Notes: generated by a model not told the origin, from the letters alone. A stretch of DNA of 14,819 nt from an uncultured Lysobacter sp. (GCA_946479915.1 CAMLHR010000006.1:1-14819); one strand, 5' to 3'; shown: positions 6,074-14,819, counted from the first letter of the stretch. Program-made: numbers and translations.

Positions 6074-8157
6074 GGGCCGTCCTCCAGTCGGAGGCCTCCG
6101 AATGCGGACTGGCCTGCCTGGCCATGGTCGCCGACGGACATGGCCATCGCATCGCGTTGTCCGAGCTTCGCCAGCGCTTCCCGCTCTCGCTCAAGGGCGC
6201 CAACCTCCCCAGGCTCATCGCGATCGCGGACGCACTCGGCCTGCAGGCGCGGCCGCTGCGCCTGGAACTGGAGGAATTGCCGGAGCTGAAGACACCCTGC
6301 ATCCTCCATTGGGACCTGAATCACTTCGTCGTGCTGGCCAGGATCCGGCGCGGCAGGGCCACGATCCTCGATCCGGCCTTCGGCAAGCGCACCATCGGCC
6401 TTGCGGAGGCCTCGCGGCATTTCACCGGCGTGGCGCTGGAGTTCGCGCCCGTCGCCGACTTCCGGCCACGGGCCGACGCGGGTTCGGTGTCCGTCCGGCA
6501 GCTGACCGGGCGCGTCACCGGCCTGTGGCGGTCGCTGGCGCTGGTCCTGTCGCTGTCGGTCGTGCTGCAGGTGTTCGTGGTGCTGGGCCCGTTCTTCCTG
6601 CAATGGGTCGTCGACCAGGCGCTCGTCTCCGCGGACCGCGACCTGTTGACGGTGCTGGGCATCGGCTTCGGCCTCGTGCTGCTGCTCCAGGTCGGCGTCT
6701 CGCTGCTGCGCGGGTGGTCGGTCGTCTTCCTGTCGTCGCGGCTGGGGCTGCAGTGGATGGGCAACGTGTTCGCCCATCTCGTGAAGCTGCCGCTGGACTT
6801 CTTCGGCAAGCGGCACCTGGGCGACGTCGTCTCGCGCATGGGCAGCGTGCAGGCGATCCAGCGAACGCTGACGACCAGTTTCGTCGAGGCGCTGATCGAC
6901 GGCCTCATGGCCGTCGTGACGCTGGGAATGATGCTCCTCTACAGCTGGAAGCTCGCGCTGGTGACGATGCTGGCGTCCGTGCTCTACCTCGGGATTCGCG
7001 CGCTCGCCTTCGGCCCGGTGCGGGAGGGGACCGAGCAGCAACTGGTCGCCGCCGCCAGGCAGCAGAGCCTGTTGCTCGAGACCATCCGCGGGATGCCGTC
7101 GGTCAAGGTGGCGGGCGTGGAGCAGCAACGGCAGGCGGGCTACGCGAACCTGATGAACGAGACGGTCAACCGCGAGGTCGGGCTGGCCCGGCTCGGGCTC
7201 GGCTTCAACGGCGCCAAGACCCTCGTGTTCGGCATCGAGCGCATCGCCGTGATCTGGATCGGCGCGCTGCTGGCGCTGCAGAACGTGTTCTCGGTCGGCA
7301 TGCTCGTCGCGTACCTGGCGTACAAGGACCAGTTCGCGTCCCGCGTCGGCGGGCTGGTCGACAAGTGGATCGAGTTCCGGATGCTGCGCCTCCACGGCGA
7401 GCGGCTCGCCGACATCGTGCTGGCGCCGCCCGACGAGGACGCGGGGCGCGGCGAGTCACCCCCGCCCGACGAGGCGCGCATCGAGGTCTGCAACGTCTCG
7501 TTCCGGTATGCCGAGGGCGAACCCTGGGTCGTGGAGGACTGCAGCTTCACGGTGTCCGAGGGCGAATCGGTCGCGATCACCGGCGCTTCCGGGTGCGGAA
7601 AGACGACCCTCGTGAAGCTGCTGTTGGGCCTGCTCAAGCCGACCCGGGGCAGCATCCGCATCGGCGGACAGGACATCGCATCGCTGGGCGTGCGCAACTA
7701 CCGCCGGATCGTCGGCGCGGTCATGCAGGACGACCAATTGTTCGCAGGCAGCCTCGCCGAGAACATCGCGTTCGGCGAATCCGCGCCCGACCCGCGCAGG
7801 GTCGAGGCCGCGGCACGCCTGGCGGCCGTGCATGGCGAAATCGCCGACATGCCGATGGGCTACCACACGCTCGTCGGCGACATGGGCACGACGCTGTCGG
7901 GCGGGCAGAAGCAGCGCGTGATCCTCGCAAGGGCGCTGTATCGCAAGCCGAGGCTGCTGTTCCTGGACGAGGCGACCAGCCACCTGGACGTGGCGCGCGA
8001 GCGCCTGGTGAACGACGCGGTGCGGCAACTCGCAGTGACCAAGGTCATCATCGCGCACAGGCCCGAAACGATCGCCAGCGCGGACCGGGTGCTGGAGATG
8101 CGGGCCGGCGGCATCGTCGAAGCCGCGCCCGCGCCGGCGAACAAGGTGGCGGCATGA
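6070..8157 (+). CDS. Peptidase-containing ABC exporter (C39; CvaB/LagD type)
   Basis: A 695-aa PCAT that cleaves double-glycine leaders and exports the cores across the inner membrane. The N-terminal C39 peptidase has Q6 (oxyanion), catalytic C12 in SECGLAC, H85 in NHFVVL and D101 in LDPAFG. An ABC membrane domain follows at about residues 155-430, with several hydrophobic helices. The ATPase domain is complete: Walker A GASGCGKTT (505-513), signature LSGGQ (609-613), Walker B LLFLDEA (D633/E634), D-loop SHLD, and H-loop His663. The length is normal for CvaB-like exporters. ATG at 6070 overlaps the upstream small gene by 4 bases, and the stop overlaps the adaptor start by 4 bases. The peptides just upstream carry matching leaders and are its obvious substrates. 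All catalytic residues are present, so it should be functional. Confidence 0.96.
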   Translation: MRAVLQSEASECGLACLAMVADGHGHRIALSELRQRFPLSLKGANLPRLIAIADALGLQARPLRLELEELPELKTPCILHWDLNHFVVLARIRRGRATILDPAFGKRTIGLAEASRHFTGVALEFAPVADFRPRADAGSVSVRQLTGRVTGLWRSLALVLSLSVVLQVFVVLGPFFLQWVVDQALVSADRDLLTVLGIGFGLVLLLQVGVSLLRGWSVVFLSSRLGLQWMGNVFAHLVKLPLDFFGKRHLGDVVSRMGSVQAIQRTLTTSFVEALIDGLMAVVTLGMMLLYSWKLALVTMLASVLYLGIRALAFGPVREGTEQQLVAAARQQSLLLETIRGMPSVKVAGVEQQRQAGYANLMNETVNREVGLARLGLGFNGAKTLVFGIERIAVIWIGALLALQNVFSVGMLVAYLAYKDQFASRVGGLVDKWIEFRMLRLHGERLADIVLAPPDEDAGRGESPPPDEARIEVCNVSFRYAEGEPWVVEDCSFTVSEGESVAITGASGCGKTTLVKLLLGLLKPTRGSIRIGGQDIASLGVRNYRRIVGAVMQDDQLFAGSLAENIAFGESAPDPRRVEAAARLAAVHGEIADMPMGYHTLVGDMGTTLSGGQKQRVILARALYRKPRLLFLDEATSHLDVARERLVNDAVRQLAVTKVIIAHRPETIASADRVLEMRAGGIVEAAPAPANKVAA

Positions 8158-9410
8158 GCAGTTCGCTGTTTCGGGAGGAGGTCCTCCAGGCCAGGGGCAG
8201 GACGTGGCTCGGCGGCATCTCGCTCGCACAGCCCATGCCGCTCTGGATCCTGGCGGCGTTCGCAGCGCTTGCCGCGACCGCCGTGGTGCTGTTCCTCGTG
8301 CTCGGCGAGTACACGCGGCGGTCCAGGGTCGAAGGCCACCTGGTGCCGGACCTGGGCCTGGCCACCATCGTCGCACCCGTGGACGGCGTGCTGTCGGGCA
8401 GCATCCCGTCGGAAGGGATGCAAGTGGCCGACCAGCAGGCGCTGGTGGTCATCGCCGTGCCGCGCGCGACGGCCGGGGGCGGCGACACGACCGAGGGCCT
8501 GCTCGCGCGCCTGGCGGAACGACGCGATGCGGCGACGCAGGAGTACCGGGCCCAGCGGTCACTGCTCGAAGCCCGCGCCGGCAGCCAGGCGATCCAGCTC
8601 GCCAACGCGCGCCGGGAACTCGCGCAGATCGCGTCCGGCATCGCCACGCGGCGCGAACAGGTTCGCCTCGCGGGCGAAACATTGGCGCGCTACCGCGACC
8701 TGGCCGCGGAGCGCTACGTGAGCGCCGTCGAAGTGCAGCGACAGGAACAGGCGCTGCTCGACCAGCAGGCGGGGCTGCATGCCATCGAACGCCAGGCGAC
8801 CGTCGTGCGACGCACGATCCTGCAACTGGAGGAGGCCCGCGACGCGCTGCCCGCGCAGCGCGAAGCAGGGGACGCGGCGTACCGGGAGGCACTCGCACTC
8901 GTCGACCAGGAACGACTGCGCACGGAGGCGAGCGGCGAGGTTCTCGTGCAGTCACCGGTGGAGGGCATCGTCGCCACCCGCCTGGTCGAGCCGGGCCAGT
9001 CGGTACGCGCGGGCCAGCCGATCCTGAGCGTGCTGCCGGCCGGCGCGACGTTGCAGGCGCAGCTGCTGGTGCCGAGCCGGGCGATCGGCTTCGTGGACCG
9101 GGGCGATGCCGTGGAGTTGCGCTACCAGGCGTTTCCGCACCAGAAGTTCGGCCACCACCGCGGGACCGTTTCACGGATTTCCCGCAGCGCGCTGGCGCCC
9201 GCCGAATTGGGCGCGCTGCTCGGCGGGGCACCGTCGGGAGAGGCCTACTACCGCGTGCAGGTGGACCTGCCGGACCAGGCGATCACCGCGTACGGCAAGC
9301 AGGAACCCCTCCTCCCGGGCATGCGGCTGGAAGCCGACATCCTCGGCGAGGAGCGCAGGCTCTACGAATGGCTGCTCGAGCCGCTGTACACGGTGACCGG
9401 CCGGCTCTAG
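8154..9410 (+). CDS. HlyD/CvaA-type membrane fusion protein for peptide export
   Basis: A 418-aa periplasmic adaptor for a type 1 bacteriocin exporter. A short cytoplasmic N-terminus is followed by one membrane anchor (about residues 30-50), then YTRRSRVEGHLVPDLGLATI, the HlyD/CvaA first barrel-sandwich half. The middle, about residues 110-255, is a long helical hairpin rich in Gln, Glu, Arg and Ala (coiled coil). The second lipoyl-like half reads SPVEGIVATRLVEPGQSV, and a beta-barrel region follows with LVPSRAIGFVDRGDAVELRY. It would bridge the C39 ABC exporter to an outer-membrane TolC-type channel, which is not in this window. The start overlaps the exporter stop in ATGA. The TAG stop shares CTAG (9407-9410) with the trmJ stop on the other strand. 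Family assignment is secure. Confidence 0.93.
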   Translation: MSSSLFREEVLQARGRTWLGGISLAQPMPLWILAAFAALAATAVVLFLVLGEYTRRSRVEGHLVPDLGLATIVAPVDGVLSGSIPSEGMQVADQQALVVIAVPRATAGGGDTTEGLLARLAERRDAATQEYRAQRSLLEARAGSQAIQLANARRELAQIASGIATRREQVRLAGETLARYRDLAAERYVSAVEVQRQEQALLDQQAGLHAIERQATVVRRTILQLEEARDALPAQREAGDAAYREALALVDQERLRTEASGEVLVQSPVEGIVATRLVEPGQSVRAGQPILSVLPAGATLQAQLLVPSRAIGFVDRGDAVELRYQAFPHQKFGHHRGTVSRISRSALAPAELGALLGGAPSGEAYYRVQVDLPDQAITAYGKQEPLLPGMRLEADILGEERRLYEWLLEPLYTVTGRL

Positions 9411-10171
9411 TCGTCGCCGGCCAGTCGGGCCATGCGCTGCGCATCGGCCAGCACGCCCCGGAGCAGGCGCACTTCCGACGCGCTCGGGGCCGCACGCAGG
9501 TACAGCCGGCGGAGCTTGCGCATGGCCGACTCGGGCGCCCTGCCCTTGTGGAAGTCGATCGCCTCCAGGGTCTCCCCGAGCTGGCCGAAGAAGCCTTCCA
9601 TCTCGGCGTGCGACGCAGATGGCTCGTCCCGTTCCGCGGCGGACGGCGGTCCCGGCGCGACGCCGGCATCCAGCAGTGCCAGGCGCGTCTCATAGGCCAG
9701 CACCTGCACCGCGGCAGCCAGGTTGAGCGAGCTGTAGCCCGGGTCGGCCGGGATGTGCACCGCCGCGTGGCAGAGCTGCAGCTCCGCGTTGTCCAGCCCG
9801 GTGCGTTCGCGGCCGAACACGATTGCCACCTCGTCGCCGCCGCCGGCCGCGCCCACCGCGCGCGCCGCGCCGTCGCGCGGGAGGAGTTCCTCCAGTTGCA
9901 CCCGCCGGCTGCGCGCGGTACAGCCGAGCACGAGGCGGCAGTCGGCGACGGCCTCGGCCAGCGTGGCGACCGTCGCCGCGGCGTCGAGCACGTCGTCGGC
10001 ACCCGCCGCCAGCGCCTGCGACTCGGCATCGGGCGCCTTCTCCGGGGCGACGAGGACCAGCCGCCCCAGGCCCATGGTCTTCATCGCGCGCGCGGCGGAC
10101 CCGATGTTCCCGGGGTGCTGGGTGCCCACGAGCACGATGCGGATGCGGTTGGCGGCAACGGGGGCGTCCAT
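9407..10171 (-). CDS. trmJ: tRNA (Cm32/Um32) 2'-O-methyltransferase TrmJ
   Basis: A 254-aa SPOUT-class RNA methyltransferase that modifies the ribose of nucleotide 32 in certain tRNAs using S-adenosylmethionine. The three SpoU motifs are present: GTQHPGNIGSAARAMKTMGL near the N-terminus, FGRERTGLDNAE in the middle, and SSLNLAAAVQVLAYE forming the knotted cofactor site. The C-terminal extension (about 90 residues, including FFGQLGETLEAIDFHKG and MRKLRRLYLRA) is typical of TrmJ and separates it from TrmL-like enzymes. ATG at 10171 is chosen because family proteins begin a few residues before IRIVLV; the only purine-rich site, GGAG, is 14 bases upstream. The gene diverges from suhB with just 43 bases between starts, the same pairing as in Escherichia coli. 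It converges on the adaptor gene with overlapping stops. Confidence 0.94.
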   Translation of the reverse strand: MDAPVAANRIRIVLVGTQHPGNIGSAARAMKTMGLGRLVLVAPEKAPDAESQALAAGADDVLDAAATVATLAEAVADCRLVLGCTARSRRVQLEELLPRDGAARAVGAAGGGDEVAIVFGRERTGLDNAELQLCHAAVHIPADPGYSSLNLAAAVQVLAYETRLALLDAGVAPGPPSAAERDEPSASHAEMEGFFGQLGETLEAIDFHKGRAPESAMRKLRRLYLRAAPSASEVRLLRGVLADAQRMARLAGDD

Positions 10172-10214
10172 GCGCGAATGGTAAACTCCGCGACCCTTTT
10201 CGCAGCCCCCCGCC

Positions 10215-11048
10215 ATGCTCAAGCCCGTCGTCAACATCATGGTCAAGGCTGCCCGGGCCGGCGGCAACGAGCTGCTGCGCCACATGACGCGCCTCGACGC
10301 GCTGAACGTGGTCGAGAAGGACCGCCTGGACTACGCCAGCGAGGTGGACGAGAAGGCCGAGGCCGCGATCGTCAAGGAGCTGCGCCGGGCGTACCCGGAC
10401 TACGGGATCCTCGGCGAGGAAGGCGGCGCGCAGAAGGGTGCGCGCGCGGGCGCGCGGTCCACGTTCGTGATCGACCCGCTGGACGGGACGAGCAACTACC
10501 TGCGCGGGATCCCGCACTGGTGCGTGTCCATCGCGCTGGTGGAGAACGGCGAGCCGCAGCACGGCGTCGTGTTCGACCCGCTGCGCAACGAGCTGTTCAC
10601 GGCGAGCAAGGGCAGCGGCGCGGTGCTCAACGACCACCGCATCCGCGTCTCGGAGCGCAAGGACCTGGCCGGCGCAATCTTCGCCACCGGCTTCCCGCCG
10701 CGCGAGCGCGCGCGGGTCGGCGCGCAGCTGGACTGCATCCGGGAACTGCTGCGCGACGCAGAGGACATCCGCCGCAGCGGCTCGGCGGCGCTGGACCTGG
10801 CGTACGTCGCCTGCGGCCGGGTGGACGGCTACTTCGAGGCTGGCGTGAAGCCCTGGGACATCGCGGCCGGCATCCTGCTGGTGCGCGAGGCCGGCGGCCG
10901 GGTGACGGACTTCCGTGGCGCCGCGACCGGCCCGGTGGATGGGCGCGGCCCGGAGACGCGGCCGCTGCTGGCCGCCAACCTCAAGGTCGGCGACGCGCTG
11001 CAGAAGCTGGTGGTGTCGTCGGGCTACGCCAAGGCGTTCAACCCCTGA
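10215..11048 (+). CDS. suhB: Inositol-1-monophosphatase SuhB
   Basis: A 277-aa Mg2+-dependent inositol monophosphatase family protein. In enterobacteria SuhB also acts in the NusA/NusG rRNA antitermination complex, and the same may hold here. Metal-site motifs are complete: E68 in GEEGG, D87 and D90 in [10 protein letters not shown], and D215 in WDIAAG, followed by LLVREAGG. The length is close to that of E. coli SuhB, with a few extra C-terminal residues. The start is taken at [20 protein letters not shown], which lines up with the E. coli N-terminus. The bases before it are pyrimidine-rich (GCCCCCCGCC), so no Shine-Dalgarno is visible. It is divergent from trmJ and convergent with secF, with a palindrome in between. 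Confidence 0.96.
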   Translation: MLKPVVNIMVKAARAGGNELLRHMTRLDALNVVEKDRLDYASEVDEKAEAAIVKELRRAYPDYGILGEEGGAQKGARAGARSTFVIDPLDGTSNYLRGIPHWCVSIALVENGEPQHGVVFDPLRNELFTASKGSGAVLNDHRIRVSERKDLAGAIFATGFPPRERARVGAQLDCIRELLRDAEDIRRSGSAALDLAYVACGRVDGYFEAGVKPWDIAAGILLVREAGGRVTDFRGAATGPVDGRGPETRPLLAANLKVGDALQKLVVSSGYAKAFNP

Positions 11049-11054
11049 TCACCC

Positions 11055-11082
11055 GGTAGGAGCCGCCATGGCGGCTCCTACC
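11055..11082. repeat. Perfect 28-bp GTAG-type palindrome (REP/SMAG-like), likely bidirectional terminator
   Basis: Arms GGTAGGAGCCGCCA and its exact reverse complement abut with no spacer, between the ends of suhB and secF. The GTAGGAGCCGCC head resembles the GTAG repetitive extragenic palindromes of Stenotrophomonas and relatives, which are served by RAYT transposases. Only one copy is seen in this window. The position between two convergent genes suits a bidirectional terminator, although no T-run follows on either strand and the zero-base centre forces a few unpaired bases in the RNA. Confidence 0.75.
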
Positions 11083-11089
11083 ATGGTTG

Positions 11090-12055
11090 TCAGGGGCGCC
11101 TTGCGAGTTCGGCCTCGTCGCGGGCCTTTGGCATCAGGTCCTGCTTGGACACGCCCAGCCACAGGAGCAGCGGGCAGGCCACGAAGATCGTGGACACGGT
11201 GCCGATGATGATGCCGACCATCTGCGCCTCGGCCATGCCTTCCAGCGAACCGCCGCCGTACAGGTACAGCGCCAGGACCGTCAGGAACGCCACGAACGAG
11301 GTGATCACCGTGCGCGAGAGCGTCTGGTTGATCGACTTGTTGAGGATGGTCTTCGGGTCGGCGCGCACGCCGCGGAAGTTCTCGCGGACGCGGTCGAACA
11401 CGACGATCGTGTCGTTGATCGAGTAGCCCATCACCGACAGCACGCCGGCCAGCACTGTCAGGTCGAACTCGCGCTGGGTCAGCGCGAACCAGCCCAGCAC
11501 GATCGTGATGTCCTGCAGCGTGGTGAAGATCGCCGCAACGGCGAACTTCCACTCGAAGCGGAACGAGATGTAGATCAAGAAGCCCAGCACCACGAACAGC
11601 ATCGCGTAGATGCCGTTGAGGGCGAGCTCCTCGCCCACCTGCGGGCCGACGAAGTCGCTCTTGACGACCGTGCCCCGGTTGCCCGGCGGCTCGATCACCG
11701 AAAGGATGTCGGTCGCCGTGCGCTGCGCGGCGGCCTGGCTCTCGCCGTCCTCGCCGGAGGCTTCCTTCGGCTGCAGGCGCACGAGCAGGTCGTTGCCCGA
11801 GCCGAGTGTCTGCACTTGCGGGCTCTCGTAGCCGGCCGACTCCAGGCTCGCGCGCACGTCGTCCACGTCCACCGGCTGCTCGAAGCGCAGCTCGGTGACG
11901 GTGCCGCCGGTGAAGTCGAGGGCGAAATTGAACCCGCGCGTCGCCATCGCGCCGACGGCGACGACGATGAGCGCCGCGGCGACGAGCATCGCCACGAACC
12001 GCATGCTCATGAACGGGATGTTGCTGTCGTACGGGAACACGTTCAGGGGTTTCAT
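11090..12055 (-). CDS. secF: Protein translocase subunit SecF
   Basis: A 321-aa inner-membrane protein that works with SecD to pull secreted proteins through SecYEG using the proton gradient. It starts with the first membrane helix (about residues 16-38), followed by FNFALDFTGGTVTELRF, the hallmark of SecF. A periplasmic P1-like domain follows with a Gln/Glu/Ala-rich insertion, SGEDGESQAAAQ. Five membrane helices then carry the conserved GYSINDTIVVFDRVRENFR and NQTLSRTVITS. The size is normal for proteobacteria. A GGGAG ribosome site precedes the ATG, and only 13 bases separate it from the secD stop, so the two are cotranscribed. The C-terminus ends a few bases from the palindrome shared with suhB. 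Confidence 0.97.
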   Translation of the reverse strand: MKPLNVFPYDSNIPFMSMRFVAMLVAAALIVVAVGAMATRGFNFALDFTGGTVTELRFEQPVDVDDVRASLESAGYESPQVQTLGSGNDLLVRLQPKEASGEDGESQAAAQRTATDILSVIEPPGNRGTVVKSDFVGPQVGEELALNGIYAMLFVVLGFLIYISFRFEWKFAVAAIFTTLQDITIVLGWFALTQREFDLTVLAGVLSVMGYSINDTIVVFDRVRENFRGVRADPKTILNKSINQTLSRTVITSFVAFLTVLALYLYGGGSLEGMAEAQMVGIIIGTVSTIFVACPLLLWLGVSKQDLMPKARDEAELARRP

Positions 12056-12068
12056 GGACTGCTCCCGG

Positions 12069-13934
12069 TCAGATCGCGACCGACTTCAGCTTGCGCCGGC
12101 GGCCGTAGATGAGCGTTGCGATGCCGCGCGAGACGGACACCGCGGTGTACATGGAGGTCACGATGCCGAGGATCAGCGCGACGGCGAAGCCCTGCACGGG
12201 GCCGGTGCCGAAGGCGAACAGCGCGATGCCCGCGAGCAGCGCGGTGAGGTTCGCGTCGGCGATCGTGCCGCTGGCGCGTTCGTAGCCCGTCGCGATCGCG
12301 GCCTGCGGCGGCATGCCCGCGCGCAATTCCTCGCGTATGCGTTCGTTGATCAGGACGTTGGCGTCCACCGACATGCCGACGGTCAGCGCGATGCCGGCCA
12401 GGCCGGGCAAGGTGAGCGTGAAGCCCATCAGCGACATCAGCGACACCACCATCAGCAGGTTCAGCAGAAGCGCCAGGCAGGTGATGATGCCGAACATGCG
12501 GTAGTAGACGAGGAAGAACACCAGCGCGAAGGCGAACGAATAGGACACCGCCGCGAGGCCGCGGTCCACGTTCTCCTTGCCGAGGCTCGGGCCGATGATG
12601 CGTTCCTCGACGATGTCCATCGGCGCGGCGAGCGAACCGGCGCGCAGCAGCAGCGCGAGGTCGGCCGCTTCCTTCATCGAATCCAGGCCGGTGGTCTGGA
12701 AGTCGCGGCCCAGCGCGCTCTGGATGTTGGCGACCGAGATCACCTCCTCCTCGACGCGGGTGGTGCGCACTTCCTTGCCGTCCACCATGCGCACGGTCGG
12801 CACGCGCTCGATGTAGACCACCGCCATCGGCTTGCCGACGTTGACGCTGGAGTAGTCGAACATCCGCTGGCCGCCGACGCTGCTCAGGCGTACGCGCACG
12901 GCCGGGGTGCCGGACTGCGAGTCGAAGAACGAGCTGGCGTCCTGCAGGTGCTCGCCCGAGGCGATCACGCGCTTGTTGAGCAGGATCGGCACGGGATTGC
13001 CGTCCACCCCGACCTCGCGGCGGTAGTAGATGCGCGCCTGCGGCGGCACGTTGCCGGTGCGCGCGGCCTCGTAGGCGTTGCCCTCGACCACGCCGCGGTA
13101 TTCCAGCGTGGCGGTCGCGCCGATGATGCGCTTGGCCTGGGCGGTGTCCTGCACGCCCGGCAGCTGGACGACGATGCGGTCGTTGCCCTGGCGCTGCACG
13201 ATCGGCTCGGCCACGCCGAGTTCGCTGATGCGGTTGCGCAGCGTGCCCAGGTTCTGCTCGATCGCGTTGGAGGTCAGGTCCGCCAGTTCGCTCTCGGGCA
13301 CGGTGAGGGTCAGCACGTCGCCCTCGACCTCCTGCTGCAGCGTCCCCATCTGCGCGGTGGCGAGCGCCTGGGCCTTGCCCATGTCCGCGCCGGGGGCGAG
13401 CGTGGCGACGATGGTGTCGCCCTCGCGCTCGACCGAGCGGTAGCGCACGCGCCCCTCGCGCAGCATGGCGCGGAGATCCTCGACGTACGCCTCGAAGTGC
13501 CGGTCCAGCGCCGCCTGGCGGTCGATCTGCATCAGGAAGTGCACGCCGCCCTGCAGGTCCAGGCCGAGCAGCATCGGCTTGCCTCCGAGCGAGGCCAGCC
13601 AGTCGGGGACGGTGGAGGCGAGGTTGAGCGCCACGACATAGTCGCTGCCGAGCCCGGCACGCAGCGCGTCGGACGCCTGCACCTGCGCGTCGGCCGAGTT
13701 CAGCCGCACCAGCAGGTTGCCGTCCTCCTGGACGTCCACCGACTTCGGCGTAACGCCGGCCTTGGCGAGGATGCCCTCGACGCGGGTCGCGAGCGCCTCG
13801 TCGACGGCCTCCGAACGGCTGGCGGTGACCTGCACCGAGGGATCCTGCGGGAACACGTTCGGCAGCGCGTACAACGCGCTGAACGCGATCACCAGCAGGG
13901 CGACAATGTATTTCCAGCGTGCGTATTCGAGCAT
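12069..13934 (-). CDS. secD: Protein translocase subunit SecD
   Basis: A 621-aa inner-membrane protein, partner of SecF. TM1 is at about residues 9-28 (YIVALLVIAFSALYALPNVF), followed by a large periplasmic domain containing GLDLQGGVHFLMQ. Further along are QNLGTLRNRISELGVAEP, IVVQLPGVQDTAQAKRIIG and LDSMKEAADLALLLRAGSLA. The membrane part has GLAGIALTVGMSVDANVLIN, with the conserved proton-path Asp at residue 524, then ERIREELRAG and the helical C-terminus. The length matches SecD of gammaproteobacteria. ATG at 13934 has a GGGGAC-type site upstream, and 74 bases separate it from yajC. Nothing is missing or unusual. Confidence 0.97.
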   Translation of the reverse strand: MLEYARWKYIVALLVIAFSALYALPNVFPQDPSVQVTASRSEAVDEALATRVEGILAKAGVTPKSVDVQEDGNLLVRLNSADAQVQASDALRAGLGSDYVVALNLASTVPDWLASLGGKPMLLGLDLQGGVHFLMQIDRQAALDRHFEAYVEDLRAMLREGRVRYRSVEREGDTIVATLAPGADMGKAQALATAQMGTLQQEVEGDVLTLTVPESELADLTSNAIEQNLGTLRNRISELGVAEPIVQRQGNDRIVVQLPGVQDTAQAKRIIGATATLEYRGVVEGNAYEAARTGNVPPQARIYYRREVGVDGNPVPILLNKRVIASGEHLQDASSFFDSQSGTPAVRVRLSSVGGQRMFDYSSVNVGKPMAVVYIERVPTVRMVDGKEVRTTRVEEEVISVANIQSALGRDFQTTGLDSMKEAADLALLLRAGSLAAPMDIVEERIIGPSLGKENVDRGLAAVSYSFAFALVFFLVYYRMFGIITCLALLLNLLMVVSLMSLMGFTLTLPGLAGIALTVGMSVDANVLINERIREELRAGMPPQAAIATGYERASGTIADANLTALLAGIALFAFGTGPVQGFAVALILGIVTSMYTAVSVSRGIATLIYGRRRKLKSVAI

Positions 13935-14008
13935 CGCCCAGTCCCCGCGGCGGCCAGCGGCCGCCGTCCTTCAGAGTGAAACGGTTCGCAACAGTGCGAG
14001 GCCGGCCG

Positions 14009-14359
14009 TCAGGCCGACTTCAGCGTGCCCTTCGGGAGCACGTTGGCGATGGCGCCCTTCTGCACGCGGATGCGCACGTTGTCGGCGATTTCCACCGTCA
14101 CGAAGTTGTCGCCGATGGCGGTGACGGTGCCGGCGACGCCGCCGTTGGTGAGCACCTCGTCGCCGTTGGCCAGCTTGCCGAGCATCTCGCGGTGCTCCTT
14201 GGCGCGCTTCATCTGCGGGCGGATCATCAGGAACCACATCACGCCGATGAGGATCAGCGGGAACAGCAGGCCACCGAGGCCGCCGCCGAACAGGCCGCCC
14301 TGGGGCTGGCCGGCCGCCTGGGCATAGGCGGGCGAGACGAGGAGATCGAGCAGGTTCAT
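14009..14359 (-). CDS. yajC: Preprotein translocase accessory subunit YajC
   Basis: A 116-aa single-pass membrane protein that associates with SecDF. Its N-terminus includes SPAYAQAAGQPQGG and a glycine-rich stretch, then one helix (about residues 29-46, GGLLFPLILIGVMWFLMIRP). The conserved cytoplasmic domain follows (QMKRAKEHREMLGKLANGDE, VLTNGGVAGTV, VTVEIADNVRIRVQKGAI). The ATG at 14359 fits the family start; its ribosome site is weak (TGGA). It lies between tgt and secD on the same strand, the usual order. Confidence 0.96.
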   Translation of the reverse strand: MNLLDLLVSPAYAQAAGQPQGGLFGGGLGGLLFPLILIGVMWFLMIRPQMKRAKEHREMLGKLANGDEVLTNGGVAGTVTAIGDNFVTVEIADNVRIRVQKGAIANVLPKGTLKSA

Positions 14360-14421
14360 TCGGGCGTCCAGATGGGGCGGAGTCAACGGCGAATTATGGC
14401 ATGTGGGCGGGACCCGCCCTT

Positions 14422-14819
<398 letters not shown>

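Noticed and set aside
11895..13979. Long plus-strand open frame opposite secD
   Set aside because: The composition is an antisense shadow (Arg, His, Ala, Asp-rich); SecD on the minus strand is unambiguous.

Overview
The window is GC-rich (roughly 70% by eye) and looks like chromosome from a gammaproteobacterium of the Xanthomonadaceae (Lysobacter/Luteimonas/Stenotrophomonas type). The reasons are the tgt-yajC-secD-secF order beside suhB and trmJ, the style of the proteins, and a GTAG-type palindrome between secF and suhB. This placement rests on recognition, not on a search.

Layout. Positions 1-1606 (+) hold the end of a CorC/HlyC-type CBS-domain membrane protein, overlapping by ATGA with an ExoD-family membrane protein. 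Positions 1607-4674 (-) hold a two-gene operon: a periplasmic PhnD-like binding protein, then a membrane HAMP-GGDEF-EAL protein. No importer genes accompany it, so it reads as a sensory pair for cyclic-di-GMP. Positions 4763-5155 (-) encode a small XRE-type regulator.

Positions 5156-9410 are the accessory core. After a 322-base intergenic stretch come two tiny peptides (51 and 60 aa) with matching 15-residue double-glycine leaders. A strong hairpin follows, then a 63-aa two-helix membrane protein with a TTG start (immunity candidate), a C39-peptidase ABC exporter (CvaB type) and its HlyD/CvaA-type adaptor. This is a class II microcin/bacteriocin locus. Both cores carry GxxxG motifs, as in two-peptide (class IIb) bacteriocins, but both cores are acidic. 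The last three genes overlap by ATGA and are probably translationally coupled. The regulator is divergent from them.

The rest is housekeeping: trmJ (-), diverging from suhB (+), then secF, secD, yajC and the C-terminal part of tgt (all -, transcribed tgt to secF). A perfect 28-bp palindrome separates the convergent suhB and secF. Two other convergent pairs (exoD/GGDEF-EAL and hlyD/trmJ) have abutting or overlapping stop codons with no room for a terminator.

The most promising under-described item is the acidic double-glycine peptide pair with its small membrane partner and divergent regulator. The binding-protein/GGDEF-EAL pair is second.
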